Shown in pieces: positions 44,340-54,580 of a stretch of DNA of 64,000 nucleotides; position 1 is the stretch's first letter, and every line of letters begins with the position of its first letter. The notes under the pieces were generated by a model. It did no database searches and had not been told where the DNA came from. It was given only the letters and a program-made list of their open reading frames with translations. Source of the stretch: an uncultured Alphaproteobacteria bacterium (GTDB taxonomy: Bacteria > Pseudomonadota > Alphaproteobacteria > HIMB59 > GCA-002718135); assembly GCA_902612805.1 (NCBI GenBank), contig CACMEY010000001.1, forward strand, positions 1 to 64,000, in the 5' to 3' direction. The translations under genes and the position numbers were made by a program.

Positions 44340-44732
44340 TTAATTTAATTTATTATTTTCAAATGGTGTATCTAATGAAAACTGAGGTATTTGAACATCA
44401 AAAGAATTTCCATCATCGCCTTGCATCTCATAACTTCCTTCCATGAAACCTGAAGAAGTAGTTAAAGGTGTGCCACTAGTATACTCAAACTTTTCACCTG
44501 GATTTAATATAGGTTGTTCGCCTACAACACCTTTACCTCGTACTTCTTGAAGAGTACCATTAGCATCAATAATCTTCCAATGTCTGTTTACAAGTTGTAC
44601 TTTTTCATTACCTTGGTTATCAATTGTAACCTTATACGCCCATACATAATGCTGATCTTCAGGCTCAGATTGGTCTTCAAGATAATAAGGCTTAACAGTA
44701 ATGTTTATTTTTTTTGTAGTTTTGGAATACAT
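44340..44732 (-). CDS. apaG: ApaG domain protein
   Basis: 130 residues. Conserved ApaG sequences are visible as HYVWAYKVTIDNQGNEKVQL, NRHWKIIDANG, EVRGKGVVGEQP and GFMEGSYEMQ. A small immunoglobulin-like cytosolic protein linked to divalent cation effects, with no firmly established biochemical role. Confidence 0.95.
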   Translation of the reverse strand: MYSKTTKKINITVKPYYLEDQSEPEDQHYVWAYKVTIDNQGNEKVQLVNRHWKIIDANGTLQEVRGKGVVGEQPILNPGEKFEYTSGTPLTTSSGFMEGSYEMQGDDGNSFDVQIPQFSLDTPFENNKLN

Positions 44733-44772
44733 TGAAAGAAGCTCAATATACCAAAATATTTATAAACAAAAG

Positions 44773-45681
44773 TTAATTTGTTTTTTTTATTTCCACTCTT
44801 CTATTTGCGGGCTGTTTAGTGTCATCTGGAGTATCTACAGCTAAAGATTCTTCACCTTTGCCTAAAATTTTAATACTACTTTGATTAATTCCATAATTAA
44901 TTAAAATTTCTTTTACAACCTCTGCTCTTTTGATTGATAATGATAAATTATATTTATTTGTTCCTTTAGTATCAGTATGTCCAACGACGAGATATTCATT
45001 AATATCTCTTCCATAATTATTTAAAAATTTTTTTATTTTATCTTTACTAACTTCAGATAAATTGAATTGATCAAAATCAAAATAAATTATTTGCATTAAT
45101 TCTTTATTTTCATTTTTAGTCACAATTGTTACTTCATTTTTTGTTTCATTTTCTAAATTATTATCTTTGTTATCTGAAGTTTCCTGCTCATTTTCCTGAG
45201 TAGATATTTTTTCATAAATATTATGCATGGCTTTTAAGAAATCATTCTTGCAACTATTAATATCCCATGTTTGCCAATTTTCCTCCTGTTGCTCTGACCA
45301 GCAATCTAATGACGAAATAGCTCTTGCCAAATTAATAGGATCAATATTTTTAGCATCTTTATAAATTGTCATTAGGTTTTCATATGCAATTTTTATTTCA
45401 TTAATATTTTCTTCTGGAATTTTCCAATATGAAATTTTTTCTGGATATATTTCATCAGTTTCTAAACTCTTGAGAGCTTTTTCAGAATATAATTTTGCGG
45501 AATTCCAATCGTGCATTTCTTCTGCCTCGAAACTAGCTCTTTTTTTGTATTCGGATAGTAAGTGTTCTTGAAAGTTTTTTGGTTCTTTATTTTCCATTTT
45601 AGAGAGTTGTTTATAGCTAGCCGAACAACCGCCTAAAAAAATTAGTAAAGAGATAATAGGTAGTAATAATTTAAAATTCAT
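44773..45681 (-). CDS. OmpA-family outer-membrane lipoprotein
   Basis: 302 residues. The lipobox LIFLGGC places lipidation at Cys19. Residues 30-140 form an uncharacterised helical domain, then a Glu/Asn-rich linker, then an OmpA-like peptidoglycan-binding domain: YFDFDQFNLS, VVGHTDTKGTNKYNLSLS and RRVEI. It anchors the outer membrane to the wall, in the manner of Pal. Confidence 0.87.
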   Translation of the reverse strand: MNFKLLLPIISLLIFLGGCSASYKQLSKMENKEPKNFQEHLLSEYKKRASFEAEEMHDWNSAKLYSEKALKSLETDEIYPEKISYWKIPEENINEIKIAYENLMTIYKDAKNIDPINLARAISSLDCWSEQQEENWQTWDINSCKNDFLKAMHNIYEKISTQENEQETSDNKDNNLENETKNEVTIVTKNENKELMQIIYFDFDQFNLSEVSKDKIKKFLNNYGRDINEYLVVGHTDTKGTNKYNLSLSIKRAEVVKEILINYGINQSSIKILGKGEESLAVDTPDDTKQPANRRVEIKKTN

Positions 45682-45694
45682 AGAGTATAAATAT

Positions 45695-45730
45695 CAAAAT
45701 TTGCTGTCAAAACTAAGACGAAATTTTGAC
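45695..45730 (+). promoter_or_regulatory. Overlapping inverted repeats upstream of the DmdA-like gene
   Basis: CAAAATTT (45695) pairs with AAATTTTG (45721), while GTCAAAA (45706) pairs with TTTTGAC (45724); the two hairpins exclude each other. This 151-base leader (45682-45832) contains no other clear element except AAGGAG before the ATG. In AT-rich DNA such pairs may be chance. Confidence 0.25.
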
Positions 45731-45832
45731 CTAATTAAGGTCCACCATTTTTTTTACATCACCTACATTTTATCATTGCAGAGTATTTAAAGATTAAATA
45801 CAGAAATAGCATATTTATTTAAGGAGTTTATA

Positions 45833-47164
45833 ATGATTAAACATTCTACGTCGGTGGATCAATCGGACAGAAAGGTTCCCTACAATTTAAGACAAAGTGG
45901 TCCTACACCAGTCCAAATGCTTATTTCAACCAGAGTGAGAAAATCACCATATTGGCATTTGTCAATGGAGGCGGGATGTTGGAGAGCAACAGTTTATAAT
46001 AGAATTTATCATCCAAGAGGTTACGTAAAACCTGAAGATGGTGGAGCAATGGTTGAGTATGAGGCAATTAAAAACCACGTTACTATGTGGAATGTTGCTG
46101 TTGAAAGACAAATTCAGGTTAAAGGTCCTGATGCTGAAGCATTTGTTGATTATGTCATAACAAGAGATGCTACTAAAATATCTCCAATGAGAGGAAGATA
46201 TGTTATTCTTTGTAATCAATATGGCGGTGTTTTAAATGATCCTATTCTTTTAAGAATTTCAAAGGACGAGTTTTGGTTTTCATTATCTGATTCAGATATT
46301 GGTTTGTATTTACAGGGTGTAAATCATGATAATAGATTCAATGTTCATATTGATGAAATTGATGTAAGCCCAGTTCAAATTCAAGGCCCTAAAGCGCATG
46401 CTTTGATGAATGATTTAATAGGTGATCAAGTCAAAGTTGATGAAATGCCATTCTATGGACTTGCTGCTGCAAAAGTAGGGGGAAGAGATTGTATAATTTC
46501 TCAAACAGGTTTTTCTGGAGAGGCTGGATTTGAAATTTATTTATATGAGTCTACTAAGTATGCTGATGATATGTGGAATGCTGTTTTAGAAGCAGGAAAA
46601 AAACATAATCTTATGGTTATAGCTCCGGCTCATCATCGAAGAATCCAAGCAGGAATTCTATCTTGGGGTCAAGATATGGATAATCAGCATAATCCTTTTC
46701 AATGTAATTTAGGCTATCAAGTATCTCTATCTGGTAAAGGTGAGTGGAATAAAACTTCAGATTATGTTGGTAAGACTGTTCTTGAAAAGATGAAGGCAGA
46801 TTTAAAAGATGGAAAAAAACCATATAAGCTTCAGTTAGTTGGTTTAAGCTTAGGTGGAAAACCTATCGAAGAATATGCTCCTGATTTTTGGCTTGTTTCA
46901 GAAGATGGTAATGAACCTTGTGGATTCATAACATCTCCTTGGTATCATCCTGAGCAAGGAAGGAACATTGCTATGGGCTATGTGCCATTTGATGGAACTC
47001 TAAATAAAAATGGTTTTCCTATTGGAAATTTTGGTCGTAAATTCAAGGTTCATCTACCTGATCAATATGCAGACTCACCTGGTGTGCCAGTAGACGCAGA
47101 AGTTGTGCCAATTCCATTTACTGAATCACATAACGCTAATACTAGAGAAGTAGTAGATAAATAA
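45833..47164 (+). CDS. DmdA-like GcvT-family THF-dependent demethylase
   Basis: 443-residue aminomethyltransferase-fold protein. Similarity to DMSP demethylase is seen in MWNVAVERQIQVKGPDAEA, LNDPILLRISKDEFWFSLSDSD and ILSWGQDMDNQHNPFQCN. But DmdA is about 370 residues, and its SGWSKQGGFEIY is replaced here by TGFSGEAGFEIY, which resembles GcvT. An extra N-terminal 45 residues and a longer C-terminus add to the difference. It should pass a methyl group to tetrahydrofolate; DMSP, another betaine or an O-methyl aromatic are all possible donors. Neighbouring dimethylglycine genes favour a methylated amine or betaine. Confidence 0.72.
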   Translation: MIKHSTSVDQSDRKVPYNLRQSGPTPVQMLISTRVRKSPYWHLSMEAGCWRATVYNRIYHPRGYVKPEDGGAMVEYEAIKNHVTMWNVAVERQIQVKGPDAEAFVDYVITRDATKISPMRGRYVILCNQYGGVLNDPILLRISKDEFWFSLSDSDIGLYLQGVNHDNRFNVHIDEIDVSPVQIQGPKAHALMNDLIGDQVKVDEMPFYGLAAAKVGGRDCIISQTGFSGEAGFEIYLYESTKYADDMWNAVLEAGKKHNLMVIAPAHHRRIQAGILSWGQDMDNQHNPFQCNLGYQVSLSGKGEWNKTSDYVGKTVLEKMKADLKDGKKPYKLQLVGLSLGGKPIEEYAPDFWLVSEDGNEPCGFITSPWYHPEQGRNIAMGYVPFDGTLNKNGFPIGNFGRKFKVHLPDQYADSPGVPVDAEVVPIPFTESHNANTREVVDK

Positions 47165-47173
47165 AATATTTAA

Positions 47174-47200
47174 GGAGCTCTATTTAATTAATAGAGCTTC
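47174..47200. terminator. Bidirectional terminator between dmdA-like and dsbA-like genes
   Basis: GGAGCTCTATT and AATAGAGCTTC form a stem (two G-T pairs or ends included) with loop TAATT, followed by TTTATTTTAAT. It lies between two convergent genes and could serve both. Confidence 0.65.
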
Positions 47201-47201
47201 T

Positions 47202-47822
47202 TTATTTTAATAAAGCTTTAATTCTATCAATAGAGATATAACCAACAACAAGTTCTTCATTAACAAAAAAAGTAGGAGTGCCACGTGCACCTGATCCATT
47301 AGCTAAAAAAGAACTCAGTCTTACAATATTATTAACACTTTCTTTTGTCATATCGATATTTAATTTAGCATCATTTAACTCAAGGTTTTCAATTATCTGT
47401 TTTAGTTTTGCATTATTTAAATTTCCTTCAACTTCAAACAATGCATTATGAAAATCGATACCTTTGTTCTGCATGTTTGCAGCTATAACCATATTTGCTA
47501 GTAATTTAGAAGACTCACTTAAAATTGGATGTTGTAAGAATACTATTCGTGTATCTTTTCTTTCACTTGCAATCTGAAGCAATTCAGGATGGACTTTTTT
47601 ACAGTATCCACAAAAATAATCCATAAATTCAATAATGATATTGTTCGCATTTTCATCACCAATTTGAACAATTCCCTCTTCAGGAATAACATCTAATATT
47701 TTTAAATGAAAAGGCTTAGACTCATCAAAAAACAATTCTTTAAGAGTCATTTCAGCCTTTATAGGAAGACAAATAAACGCACTCATTATAACCACCAAAA
47801 TTATTTTTTTGAAGTATCTCAT
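47202..47822 (-). CDS. Exported DsbA-family thiol:disulfide protein
   Basis: 206 residues, signal peptide to about residue 23 (FICLPIKA). Catalytic CGYC is Cys71-Cys74 in MDYFCGYCKK, and the cis-proline loop is ARGTPTFFVN. The layout (short N-terminus, insertion, VVGYISIDRIK end) is that of the Com1/BdbD-type DsbA group, likely a periplasmic oxidase. Divergent from the dimethylglycine dehydrogenase gene, 54 bases away. Confidence 0.85.
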   Translation of the reverse strand: MRYFKKIILVVIMSAFICLPIKAEMTLKELFFDESKPFHLKILDVIPEEGIVQIGDENANNIIIEFMDYFCGYCKKVHPELLQIASERKDTRIVFLQHPILSESSKLLANMVIAANMQNKGIDFHNALFEVEGNLNNAKLKQIIENLELNDAKLNIDMTKESVNNIVRLSSFLANGSGARGTPTFFVNEELVVGYISIDRIKALLK

Positions 47823-47876
47823 GATTGACCCACCTTATTTAATATGATTAATGAAGTACAGTATTAAATAGTAATA

Positions 47877-50312
47877 ATGAAATCAAAGTCAAAAGCAGTT
47901 GTCATCGGTGGAGGCGCAGTAGGCGTTAGCACTCTCTATCATTTAGCCAAAAAGGGTTGGTCAGATGTAGTTCTGGTTGAAAGAAAGGAATTAACTTCAG
48001 GATCAACATGGCATGCAGCAGGGTTACTTCCATTATTCAATATGAGTTATTCGGTAGGTCAATTGCATAAATACGCAGTCAAACTTTACAAAACTCTTGA
48101 AGAAGAAACAGGACAAAAAGTTGGTTTTAGTGTGGTTTCTAATATCCGTTTAGCAACTACTCAAGATAGAATGGATGAGTATTATCAATATTCAGGAGTC
48201 GCAAAAACGATAGGTGTAGATGTTAAATTTTTAACACCTGAACAAGTAAAAGAAATTTGGCCACTTTGTAATACAGATGGATTGATAGGTGCAATTCAGC
48301 ATCCTGAAGATGGATACATTCAACCAGCCGATCTAACTCAAGCTCTTGCAAAAGGAGCAAGAGATAAAGGTGCAGAAATTTATAGAAATACTTCTGTAAT
48401 AGGGATTAAAAAAAATAAAGATGACTTATGGATTGTAGAAACCGATAAAGGTTCGATTGAATGTGAGCATGTAGTTTCATGTAGTGGTAATTTTGCTCGA
48501 CAGACTGGAAAGATGGTCGGACTTGATATTCCAGTTATACCTGTTGAACACCAATACATAGTTACTGACGATCATCCTGAAATATTAAAAAGAAAAGAAC
48601 AAGGACTTCCTGAAATGGGGGTCTTACGAGATTCTGATAGTTCTTGGTACATGCGTGAAGAAAGAGGAGGGTTAATATTAGGGCCTTATGAAAAAGGAGC
48701 TCCAGTTTGCTATGTTGACGGACCTGACAAAGAATCTGAATTCGAATTATTTCAAGAAGATCTAGAACGTTTAGAACCTCACATTGAATCAGCAATGCAT
48801 CGTGTTCCTATTTTTGGAGAAGTTGGAGTTAAGAAAGTTTACAATGGTGCTATTTGTTATACACCGGATGGAAGTCCAATTGTTGGACCGGCATGGGGAC
48901 TTAAAAATTTCTGGTTAAATGAAGGTCATAGTTTTGGAATTACCGCAGCTGGCGGAGCTGGATGGCAAATTGCAGAATGGATAGTAGACGGCGAACCTAC
49001 AATTGATATGTTAGGTGTAGATCCAAGAAGATTTGGTGATTATGCTACAGAGGCATATTTGATTAAAAAGAATGAAGAAGCTTACGCGAATGTCTTTACA
49101 GTACACTATCCTGATGAAGAAAGAGAAGAGGGACGTCCATTAAGACAAGCACCTTGTTATGATAGATTAAAAAATCTTGGTGCAGTTTTTGGACAAAAGT
49201 TTGGTTGGGAGCGCGCTAACTGGTTTGCGCCTTTAAAAGAATCACAAAAAGATGATTGGTCATTTAGAAGATCAAAATGGTTTGAGCATGTTGGCAACGA
49301 GTGCTTAAATGTTCAGGAAAATGCCGGCCTTCTAGATATGACTGCATTTGCTAAATGCCGGATTTCAGGACCTGGTGCAGAAGAGTTTCTAGACTACTTG
49401 GTTGCAAATAAAATTCCAAAAAAAATTGGAAGAGTTAATCTTTGTCATGCGTTAAACACTGCTGGAGGAGTTCACTCAGAATTCACAATTGCAAAAGAAA
49501 AAGAAAATTCCTTTTATTTAGTTTCAGCAGGAGCATTTCAAAGATTAGATCATGATTGGATTCATAAATGGATGCCAAAAGATGGATCAGTGATTTATGA
49601 AAATTTAACTAATAGTATGGGTGTACTTGTTTTAGCAGGACCCAAATCAAGAGATATTCTCTCTAAAATTTCCAAGACTGATTTATCTAATGAAAATTTC
49701 CCTTGGCTATCATCAAAAAAAATTAATGTTGGTTTAGCTCCTAGTATCGCAATGCGTATGAATTTTGTTGGTGAACTCGGATGGGAATTACATCACCCAA
49801 TTGAATATCAAAACCATATTTTTGATAAATTGATGGAAGCAGGAAAAGATCATGGACTTAAACCATTTGGAATAAGAGCGATGGAAAGCTTACGTGTTGA
49901 AAAAACATATAAATTGGTTGGTACAGAAATGTCTATAGAATACGCAGCTTTTGAGTCTGGGTTAGATAGATTTGTACATTTAAACAAAGGGAATTTTATT
50001 GGAAGAGATTCTCTCGTTAAATGGCAGCAAAATGGTTTTAAAAACAAAATGGTAACTTTAGAGGTTCATGATGTTGAAGATGCAGATGCATTGGGAAATA
50101 ATCCAATTTATAATAATGGAAGAGTTATAGGTCGTGCGACAGGAGGTAACTATGGTTTTAGAGTGAAAAAATCATTAGCTATTGGTATGGTAGATCCACA
50201 ATTTGCTGACATTGGTCAAAAATTAGAAATGGATATATTAGATAAAAAATACAATGTAACTGTTATAGAGGATAGTCCTTATGATCCTAGAAATGAAAAA
50301 CTAAAACAATAG
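47877..50312 (+). CDS. Dimethylglycine dehydrogenase
   Basis: 811-residue flavoenzyme that demethylates N,N-dimethylglycine to sarcosine and loads the one-carbon unit on THF. The N-terminal FAD domain begins [20 protein letters not shown], and GSTWHAAGL holds His46, the histidine that carries covalent FAD in mammalian DMGDH. An FAO-type middle segment and a C-terminal GcvT domain ([33 protein letters not shown]) complete the full-length architecture. EtfB, EtfA and ETF-QO follow at once, giving a complete electron path. Sarcosine dehydrogenase is the alternative reading. Confidence 0.86.
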   Translation: MKSKSKAVVIGGGAVGVSTLYHLAKKGWSDVVLVERKELTSGSTWHAAGLLPLFNMSYSVGQLHKYAVKLYKTLEEETGQKVGFSVVSNIRLATTQDRMDEYYQYSGVAKTIGVDVKFLTPEQVKEIWPLCNTDGLIGAIQHPEDGYIQPADLTQALAKGARDKGAEIYRNTSVIGIKKNKDDLWIVETDKGSIECEHVVSCSGNFARQTGKMVGLDIPVIPVEHQYIVTDDHPEILKRKEQGLPEMGVLRDSDSSWYMREERGGLILGPYEKGAPVCYVDGPDKESEFELFQEDLERLEPHIESAMHRVPIFGEVGVKKVYNGAICYTPDGSPIVGPAWGLKNFWLNEGHSFGITAAGGAGWQIAEWIVDGEPTIDMLGVDPRRFGDYATEAYLIKKNEEAYANVFTVHYPDEEREEGRPLRQAPCYDRLKNLGAVFGQKFGWERANWFAPLKESQKDDWSFRRSKWFEHVGNECLNVQENAGLLDMTAFAKCRISGPGAEEFLDYLVANKIPKKIGRVNLCHALNTAGGVHSEFTIAKEKENSFYLVSAGAFQRLDHDWIHKWMPKDGSVIYENLTNSMGVLVLAGPKSRDILSKISKTDLSNENFPWLSSKKINVGLAPSIAMRMNFVGELGWELHHPIEYQNHIFDKLMEAGKDHGLKPFGIRAMESLRVEKTYKLVGTEMSIEYAAFESGLDRFVHLNKGNFIGRDSLVKWQQNGFKNKMVTLEVHDVEDADALGNNPIYNNGRVIGRATGGNYGFRVKKSLAIGMVDPQFADIGQKLEMDILDKKYNVTVIEDSPYDPRNEKLKQ

Positions 50313-50313
50313 T

Positions 50314-51063
50314 ATGAAGTTACTTGTTACCGTAAAAAGAGTCATAGATTATAATGTTCAAATCAGGGTTAAAGCTGATGGTTCTGGAGTTGAAAAAGAT
50401 AATGTAAAAATGTCTATGAATCCTCCTGATGAAAACGCAGTAGAAGAAGCTCTACGAATAAAAGAAGCTGGTAAAGCAGATGAGATTATAATTCTTTCTA
50501 TAGGTAATGATAAAGCGAAAGAAACTATACGAACTGCATTAGCAATGGGAGCTGATAGGGGTATTCATATTAAAACAGACAATGATTTAGAACCCCTAGC
50601 TATTTCTAAAATAATTTCTAAAGTAGCTGAAGAAGAAAAACCCTCAATTATTTTAATGGGAAAACAGGCAATAGATGATGACTCTAATCAAACCGGTCAA
50701 ATGACATCTGCTTTACTTAATTGGCCTCAGGCTACATTTGCATCTAAAATTGAAATTGATGGGCAAAATGCAATCGTTACTAGAGAAATAGATGAAGGGT
50801 TAGAAAGAATAAAAGTGTCTATACCATTTGTAGCATCATGTGATCTTCGACTGAATGAACCTAGATATGCTTCTTTACCAAATATAATGAAAGCAAAGAA
50901 AAAACCAATTGATACAAAAGAAGCATCTTCACTTGGTATAAATATAGAACCTAGAATTAAACAAATAAAAGTAGAAGAGCCGCCTGTCAGACAAAAAGGA
51001 ATTATGGTAAGTGATGTTGTTGAATTGGTTCAAAAACTTAAACATGAGGCAAAAGTTATATGA
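50314..51063 (+). CDS. etfB: Electron transfer flavoprotein beta subunit
   Basis: 249 residues. [51 protein letters not shown] and [20 protein letters not shown] are standard. It starts one base after the dehydrogenase gene and overlaps etfA by four bases. It binds AMP and half of the shared FAD site, taking electrons from the dehydrogenase. Confidence 0.96.
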   Translation: MKLLVTVKRVIDYNVQIRVKADGSGVEKDNVKMSMNPPDENAVEEALRIKEAGKADEIIILSIGNDKAKETIRTALAMGADRGIHIKTDNDLEPLAISKIISKVAEEEKPSIILMGKQAIDDDSNQTGQMTSALLNWPQATFASKIEIDGQNAIVTREIDEGLERIKVSIPFVASCDLRLNEPRYASLPNIMKAKKKPIDTKEASSLGINIEPRIKQIKVEEPPVRQKGIMVSDVVELVQKLKHEAKVI

Positions 51064-52013
51064 CAATATTAGTATTAGCAGAGCATAATAATATAGATAT
51101 CAAATCATCAACCTTAAATACTATATCTGCAGCATCACAAATAGACCAAGATATCCATGTTTTGGTAACAGGCCATGAATGTGAAGAGTTAGCTAAAAAT
51201 ATCTCTAAATGTGAAAAAGTTGCAAAAGTATATTTAGCAAATAATGAAAAACTTAAAAACCCAATTGCTGAAAATATCGAGCCTATCGTTGTATCTTTGG
51301 CTAATAATTATTCCCATATAATGGCACCTGCAACAACTTTTGGAAAAAATATTTTTCCTAGAATTGCCGTTAAACTAGATATTGCACAAGTTAGTGATGT
51401 TATAAAAATTATAAGTTCTGATACTTTTATGAGGCCAATTTATGCTGGTAACGCTATTGCTACAGTTAAATCAAATGACAAAATTAAAGTAGTAACGGTA
51501 AGACCAACATCTTTTGATCCTGTAGAAACTAGCGGCGGAAAAGAACAGGTCGAAAATATTTCTTTTGATAATGATAGTGGCAGTGTTGAATTTATAGATA
51601 GAGAAGAATCTCAATCTGAAAGACCAGAGCTAAGTACTGCTCGAGTTGTGATATCCGGTGGCAGAGGATTACAAAGTGCCGAAAATTTTAAACTTTTAAA
51701 TGAAATAGCAGATAAGCTTAATGCGGCAGTTGGAGCATCTCGTGCTGCTGTAGATGCTGGTTATGTTTCTAATGATTATCAAGTTGGGCAAACTGGCAAA
51801 GTAGTTGTCCCAGATTTGTATATTGCCGTCGGAATTTCTGGTGCAATACAGCACTTAGCGGGTATGAAAGAAAGTAAGGTAATTGTTGCAATCAATAAAG
51901 ATGAAGAAGCACCAATATTTAATGTCGCTGACTATGGATTAAACGCTGATTTATTTGAGGCATTGCCTCAATTATCTTCTGAACTAGATAAATTAAATAC
52001 TATTCAACAATAA
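51060..52013 (+). CDS. etfA: Electron transfer flavoprotein alpha subunit
   Basis: 317 residues. The C-terminal FAD domain shows [49 protein letters not shown] and [16 protein letters not shown]. Forms the soluble ETF with EtfB; spacing to ETF-QO is 23 bases. Confidence 0.96.
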   Translation: MTILVLAEHNNIDIKSSTLNTISAASQIDQDIHVLVTGHECEELAKNISKCEKVAKVYLANNEKLKNPIAENIEPIVVSLANNYSHIMAPATTFGKNIFPRIAVKLDIAQVSDVIKIISSDTFMRPIYAGNAIATVKSNDKIKVVTVRPTSFDPVETSGGKEQVENISFDNDSGSVEFIDREESQSERPELSTARVVISGGRGLQSAENFKLLNEIADKLNAAVGASRAAVDAGYVSNDYQVGQTGKVVVPDLYIAVGISGAIQHLAGMKESKVIVAINKDEEAPIFNVADYGLNADLFEALPQLSSELDKLNTIQQ

Positions 52014-52036
52014 ATTAATTTATTACAATAAATAAA

Positions 52037-53665
52037 ATGGAAGTAGAACGCGAGTCAATGGACTATGATGTTGTAGTGGTAGGTGCTGGTCCATCAGGCC
52101 TTTCAACTGCAATTAAACTAAAACAGCTGAACCCAGAAATTAATGTTTGTGTATTAGAAAAGGGATCAGAGGTAGGAGCCCATATTTTAAGTGGTAATGT
52201 GTTTGAAACAAGAGCACTCGATGAATTAATACCTGATTGGAGAGTTAAAGACTCACCAATTAAAACTAAAGTAACAAAAGAAAAGTTTTTATTCTTATCT
52301 AAGAAAGGCTCGTTAAATTGGCCTACATGGCTTCTTCCTAGTGTACAAAAAAATCATAAGAATTATATCATTAGTCTTGCAAATTTATGTAGATGGCTAG
52401 CAAGTGAAGCTGAAAGTTTAGGAGTAGAAATTTTTCCAGGATTTGCAGCATCTAAAATATTATATTCAGATGATGATAATGTAATTGGTGTTCAAACAGG
52501 TGATATGGGTATTGATAAAGATGGTAACAAAAAAGATAGTTTTGAACCAGGTATTAATATTAAGGCTAAAGTAACAGTCTTTGCTGAGGGTTGTAGAGGT
52601 CATTTAGGAAAAGAATTAATTAAAAAATATAATTTATCAAAAGATAAGTCACCACAACAATACGGAATTGGGTTTAAAGAAATTTGGGAAGTAGATGAAA
52701 GTCAGCATGAGGAAGGTCTTGTCATGCATACTGCGGGATGGCCATTAGATAATGCAACTTATGGTGGCAGTTTTTGTTATCATGCTGAAAATAAACAAAT
52801 ATTTTTAGGATACGTAATCGGTCTTGATTATAAAAATCCATATTTATCCCCTTATGATGAATTTCAAAAATTTAAAACTCACCCAGTAATTAAGAAAATT
52901 CTCACTAATGGAAAACGTATTGCTTATGGAGCAAGAGCACTTATTGAAGGTGGTATTCAAAGTTTACCTAAAATGTATATGCCGGGCGCATTACTAGTTG
53001 GGTGTGACGCAGGCACTTTAAATATGCCAAAGATTAAAGGTTCACATACTGCAATGAAAAGTGGAATTATAGCTGCTGAAACGATTAATGATTATTTAAG
53101 TAAATCTTTACCTCTTGCAGCATATGAAGATAAATTTAAACGTTCATGGCTTTATAAAGAATTGTTTGCTGCAAGGAATGTAAAACCTAGTTTTAATTGG
53201 GGACTAATACCTGCAATAATATTTACAGGAATTGATCAAATAATATTTAGAGGCAAGCTTCCTTTTACTCTAAAACACAAACATGCTGATCATGAAGCTT
53301 TACAATTAGCAAAAGATTCAAAAAAAATAGATTATCCAAAATATGATGGAATATTTACTTTTGATAAAACTAGTTCCGTGTATTTGACTGGAACTAACCA
53401 TGAAGCTGATCAGCCAGTGCATTTACAGTTAAAGGATAAGGAATTACCAATAAAATTTACTTTAAATGCTTATGATGAGCCATCTCAAAGATATTGTCCT
53501 GCTGGTGTATATGAGATTGATAAGACAGATAGTCAAAATCCTAAATTTGTAATTAATGCACAAAACTGTATTCATTGTAAAACATGCGATATTAAAGAAC
53601 CATCACAAAATATAAATTGGGTTGTACCAGAAGGTAGTGGGGGGCCAAATTATGCAAATATGTAA
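52037..53665 (+). CDS. etfD: Electron transfer flavoprotein-ubiquinone oxidoreductase
   Basis: 542 residues with an N-terminal FAD motif (VVVVGAGPSGLSTAIKLKQL), the quinone-binding middle region and a C-terminal 4Fe-4S segment CIHCKTCDIKEPSQNINW together with an upstream RYCPAG cysteine. It passes electrons from reduced ETF to ubiquinone at the inner membrane. The start could also be the ATG at 52058 (MDYDVVVVG). Confidence 0.95.
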   Translation: MEVERESMDYDVVVVGAGPSGLSTAIKLKQLNPEINVCVLEKGSEVGAHILSGNVFETRALDELIPDWRVKDSPIKTKVTKEKFLFLSKKGSLNWPTWLLPSVQKNHKNYIISLANLCRWLASEAESLGVEIFPGFAASKILYSDDDNVIGVQTGDMGIDKDGNKKDSFEPGINIKAKVTVFAEGCRGHLGKELIKKYNLSKDKSPQQYGIGFKEIWEVDESQHEEGLVMHTAGWPLDNATYGGSFCYHAENKQIFLGYVIGLDYKNPYLSPYDEFQKFKTHPVIKKILTNGKRIAYGARALIEGGIQSLPKMYMPGALLVGCDAGTLNMPKIKGSHTAMKSGIIAAETINDYLSKSLPLAAYEDKFKRSWLYKELFAARNVKPSFNWGLIPAIIFTGIDQIIFRGKLPFTLKHKHADHEALQLAKDSKKIDYPKYDGIFTFDKTSSVYLTGTNHEADQPVHLQLKDKELPIKFTLNAYDEPSQRYCPAGVYEIDKTDSQNPKFVINAQNCIHCKTCDIKEPSQNINWVVPEGSGGPNYANM

Positions 53666-53711
53666 TATATTTGAAAAATACTTATTTTATTTAAATTAAT
53701 TCATTTTCATT

Positions 53712-54542
53712 ATGAATAAAAATAAAATCGTATTTACTTTTGCAACTGCGGAAGTAAATTTTATTGGCCAAATATTTATTAAGATTACTGAATTATTAAC
53801 AGGAAAATTAAAATTAAAAAAATTATATGATGAATATTTATCTGAAAATAGACCTCCCGAGCTTTTTTGGGATGATGCAGTAGATAAATTAAATTTTAAT
53901 TTAATAACTAATTTTCAGGATGGCAGTTACATTCCAAAAAAAGGAAAATTAATTGTTATAGCAAATCATGCTTTTGGAGTTGCTGATGGCGTATCCATAT
54001 GTTCAGCAATTTCAAAAGTAAGACAAGATTATAAAATGGTTACACATAAAGTCTTAAGGCAAGCAGAGGCAGTAAAAGATAAAATATTACCAATTGATTT
54101 TAATGAAAATAGAGAAGCTCTAATAACTAATATTAATACACGTAAAGAAGCTGAAAAAGTTTTGCATAATGAAGGTGTTTTAGTTCTTTTTCCTTCTGGA
54201 ACGATAGCAACTAAACAAAACTTAAAAAAAAATACAAAAGCTGACGATGGTGAGTGGAAACAATGGGTATCGAAACTAGTTCTTAAAACTAAAAGCCCTG
54301 TGTTACCAATTTTTTTTGACGGTCAAAATAGTCAACTTTACCACATTGCTAATAAAATCGGACAAACATTTAGATATTCTTTGTGTATGTATGAACTGAA
54401 AAGAAAGATAGGTGATGATATCTATATGTACTTTGGTTCACTTATACCTTACGAAAACCTTGTAAAAATTGGAGATATCAAAAAAATTACTCAGTACTTA
54501 AGGTCAACCACATATTCTTTAGATCCACAATTTAATAATTAA
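53712..54542 (+). CDS. Lysophospholipid acyltransferase family protein (PlsC-like)
   Basis: 276 residues. The acyltransferase block I appears as IANHAFGVADG (His with five residues to Asp, as in the NHPFGxxDG subgroup), and block III as LFPSGTIATK. No strong membrane anchor. It probably acylates lysophospholipid or ornithine lipid. It stands alone 46 bases after ETF-QO. Confidence 0.78.
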   Translation: MNKNKIVFTFATAEVNFIGQIFIKITELLTGKLKLKKLYDEYLSENRPPELFWDDAVDKLNFNLITNFQDGSYIPKKGKLIVIANHAFGVADGVSICSAISKVRQDYKMVTHKVLRQAEAVKDKILPIDFNENREALITNINTRKEAEKVLHNEGVLVLFPSGTIATKQNLKKNTKADDGEWKQWVSKLVLKTKSPVLPIFFDGQNSQLYHIANKIGQTFRYSLCMYELKRKIGDDIYMYFGSLIPYENLVKIGDIKKITQYLRSTTYSLDPQFNN

Positions 54543-54580
54543 ATATTTATTTTTTAGACTTACCGTTTTATAGGGTTCGT

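Noticed and set aside
45833-47164. Confident dmdA assignment
   Set aside because: Length and the TGFSGEAG motif depart from DmdA, so only a DmdA-like label is supported.
47823-47876. Glycine riboswitch upstream of the dimethylglycine dehydrogenase
   Set aside because: The leader is only 54 bases, too short for a glycine aptamer, and shows no matching motif.
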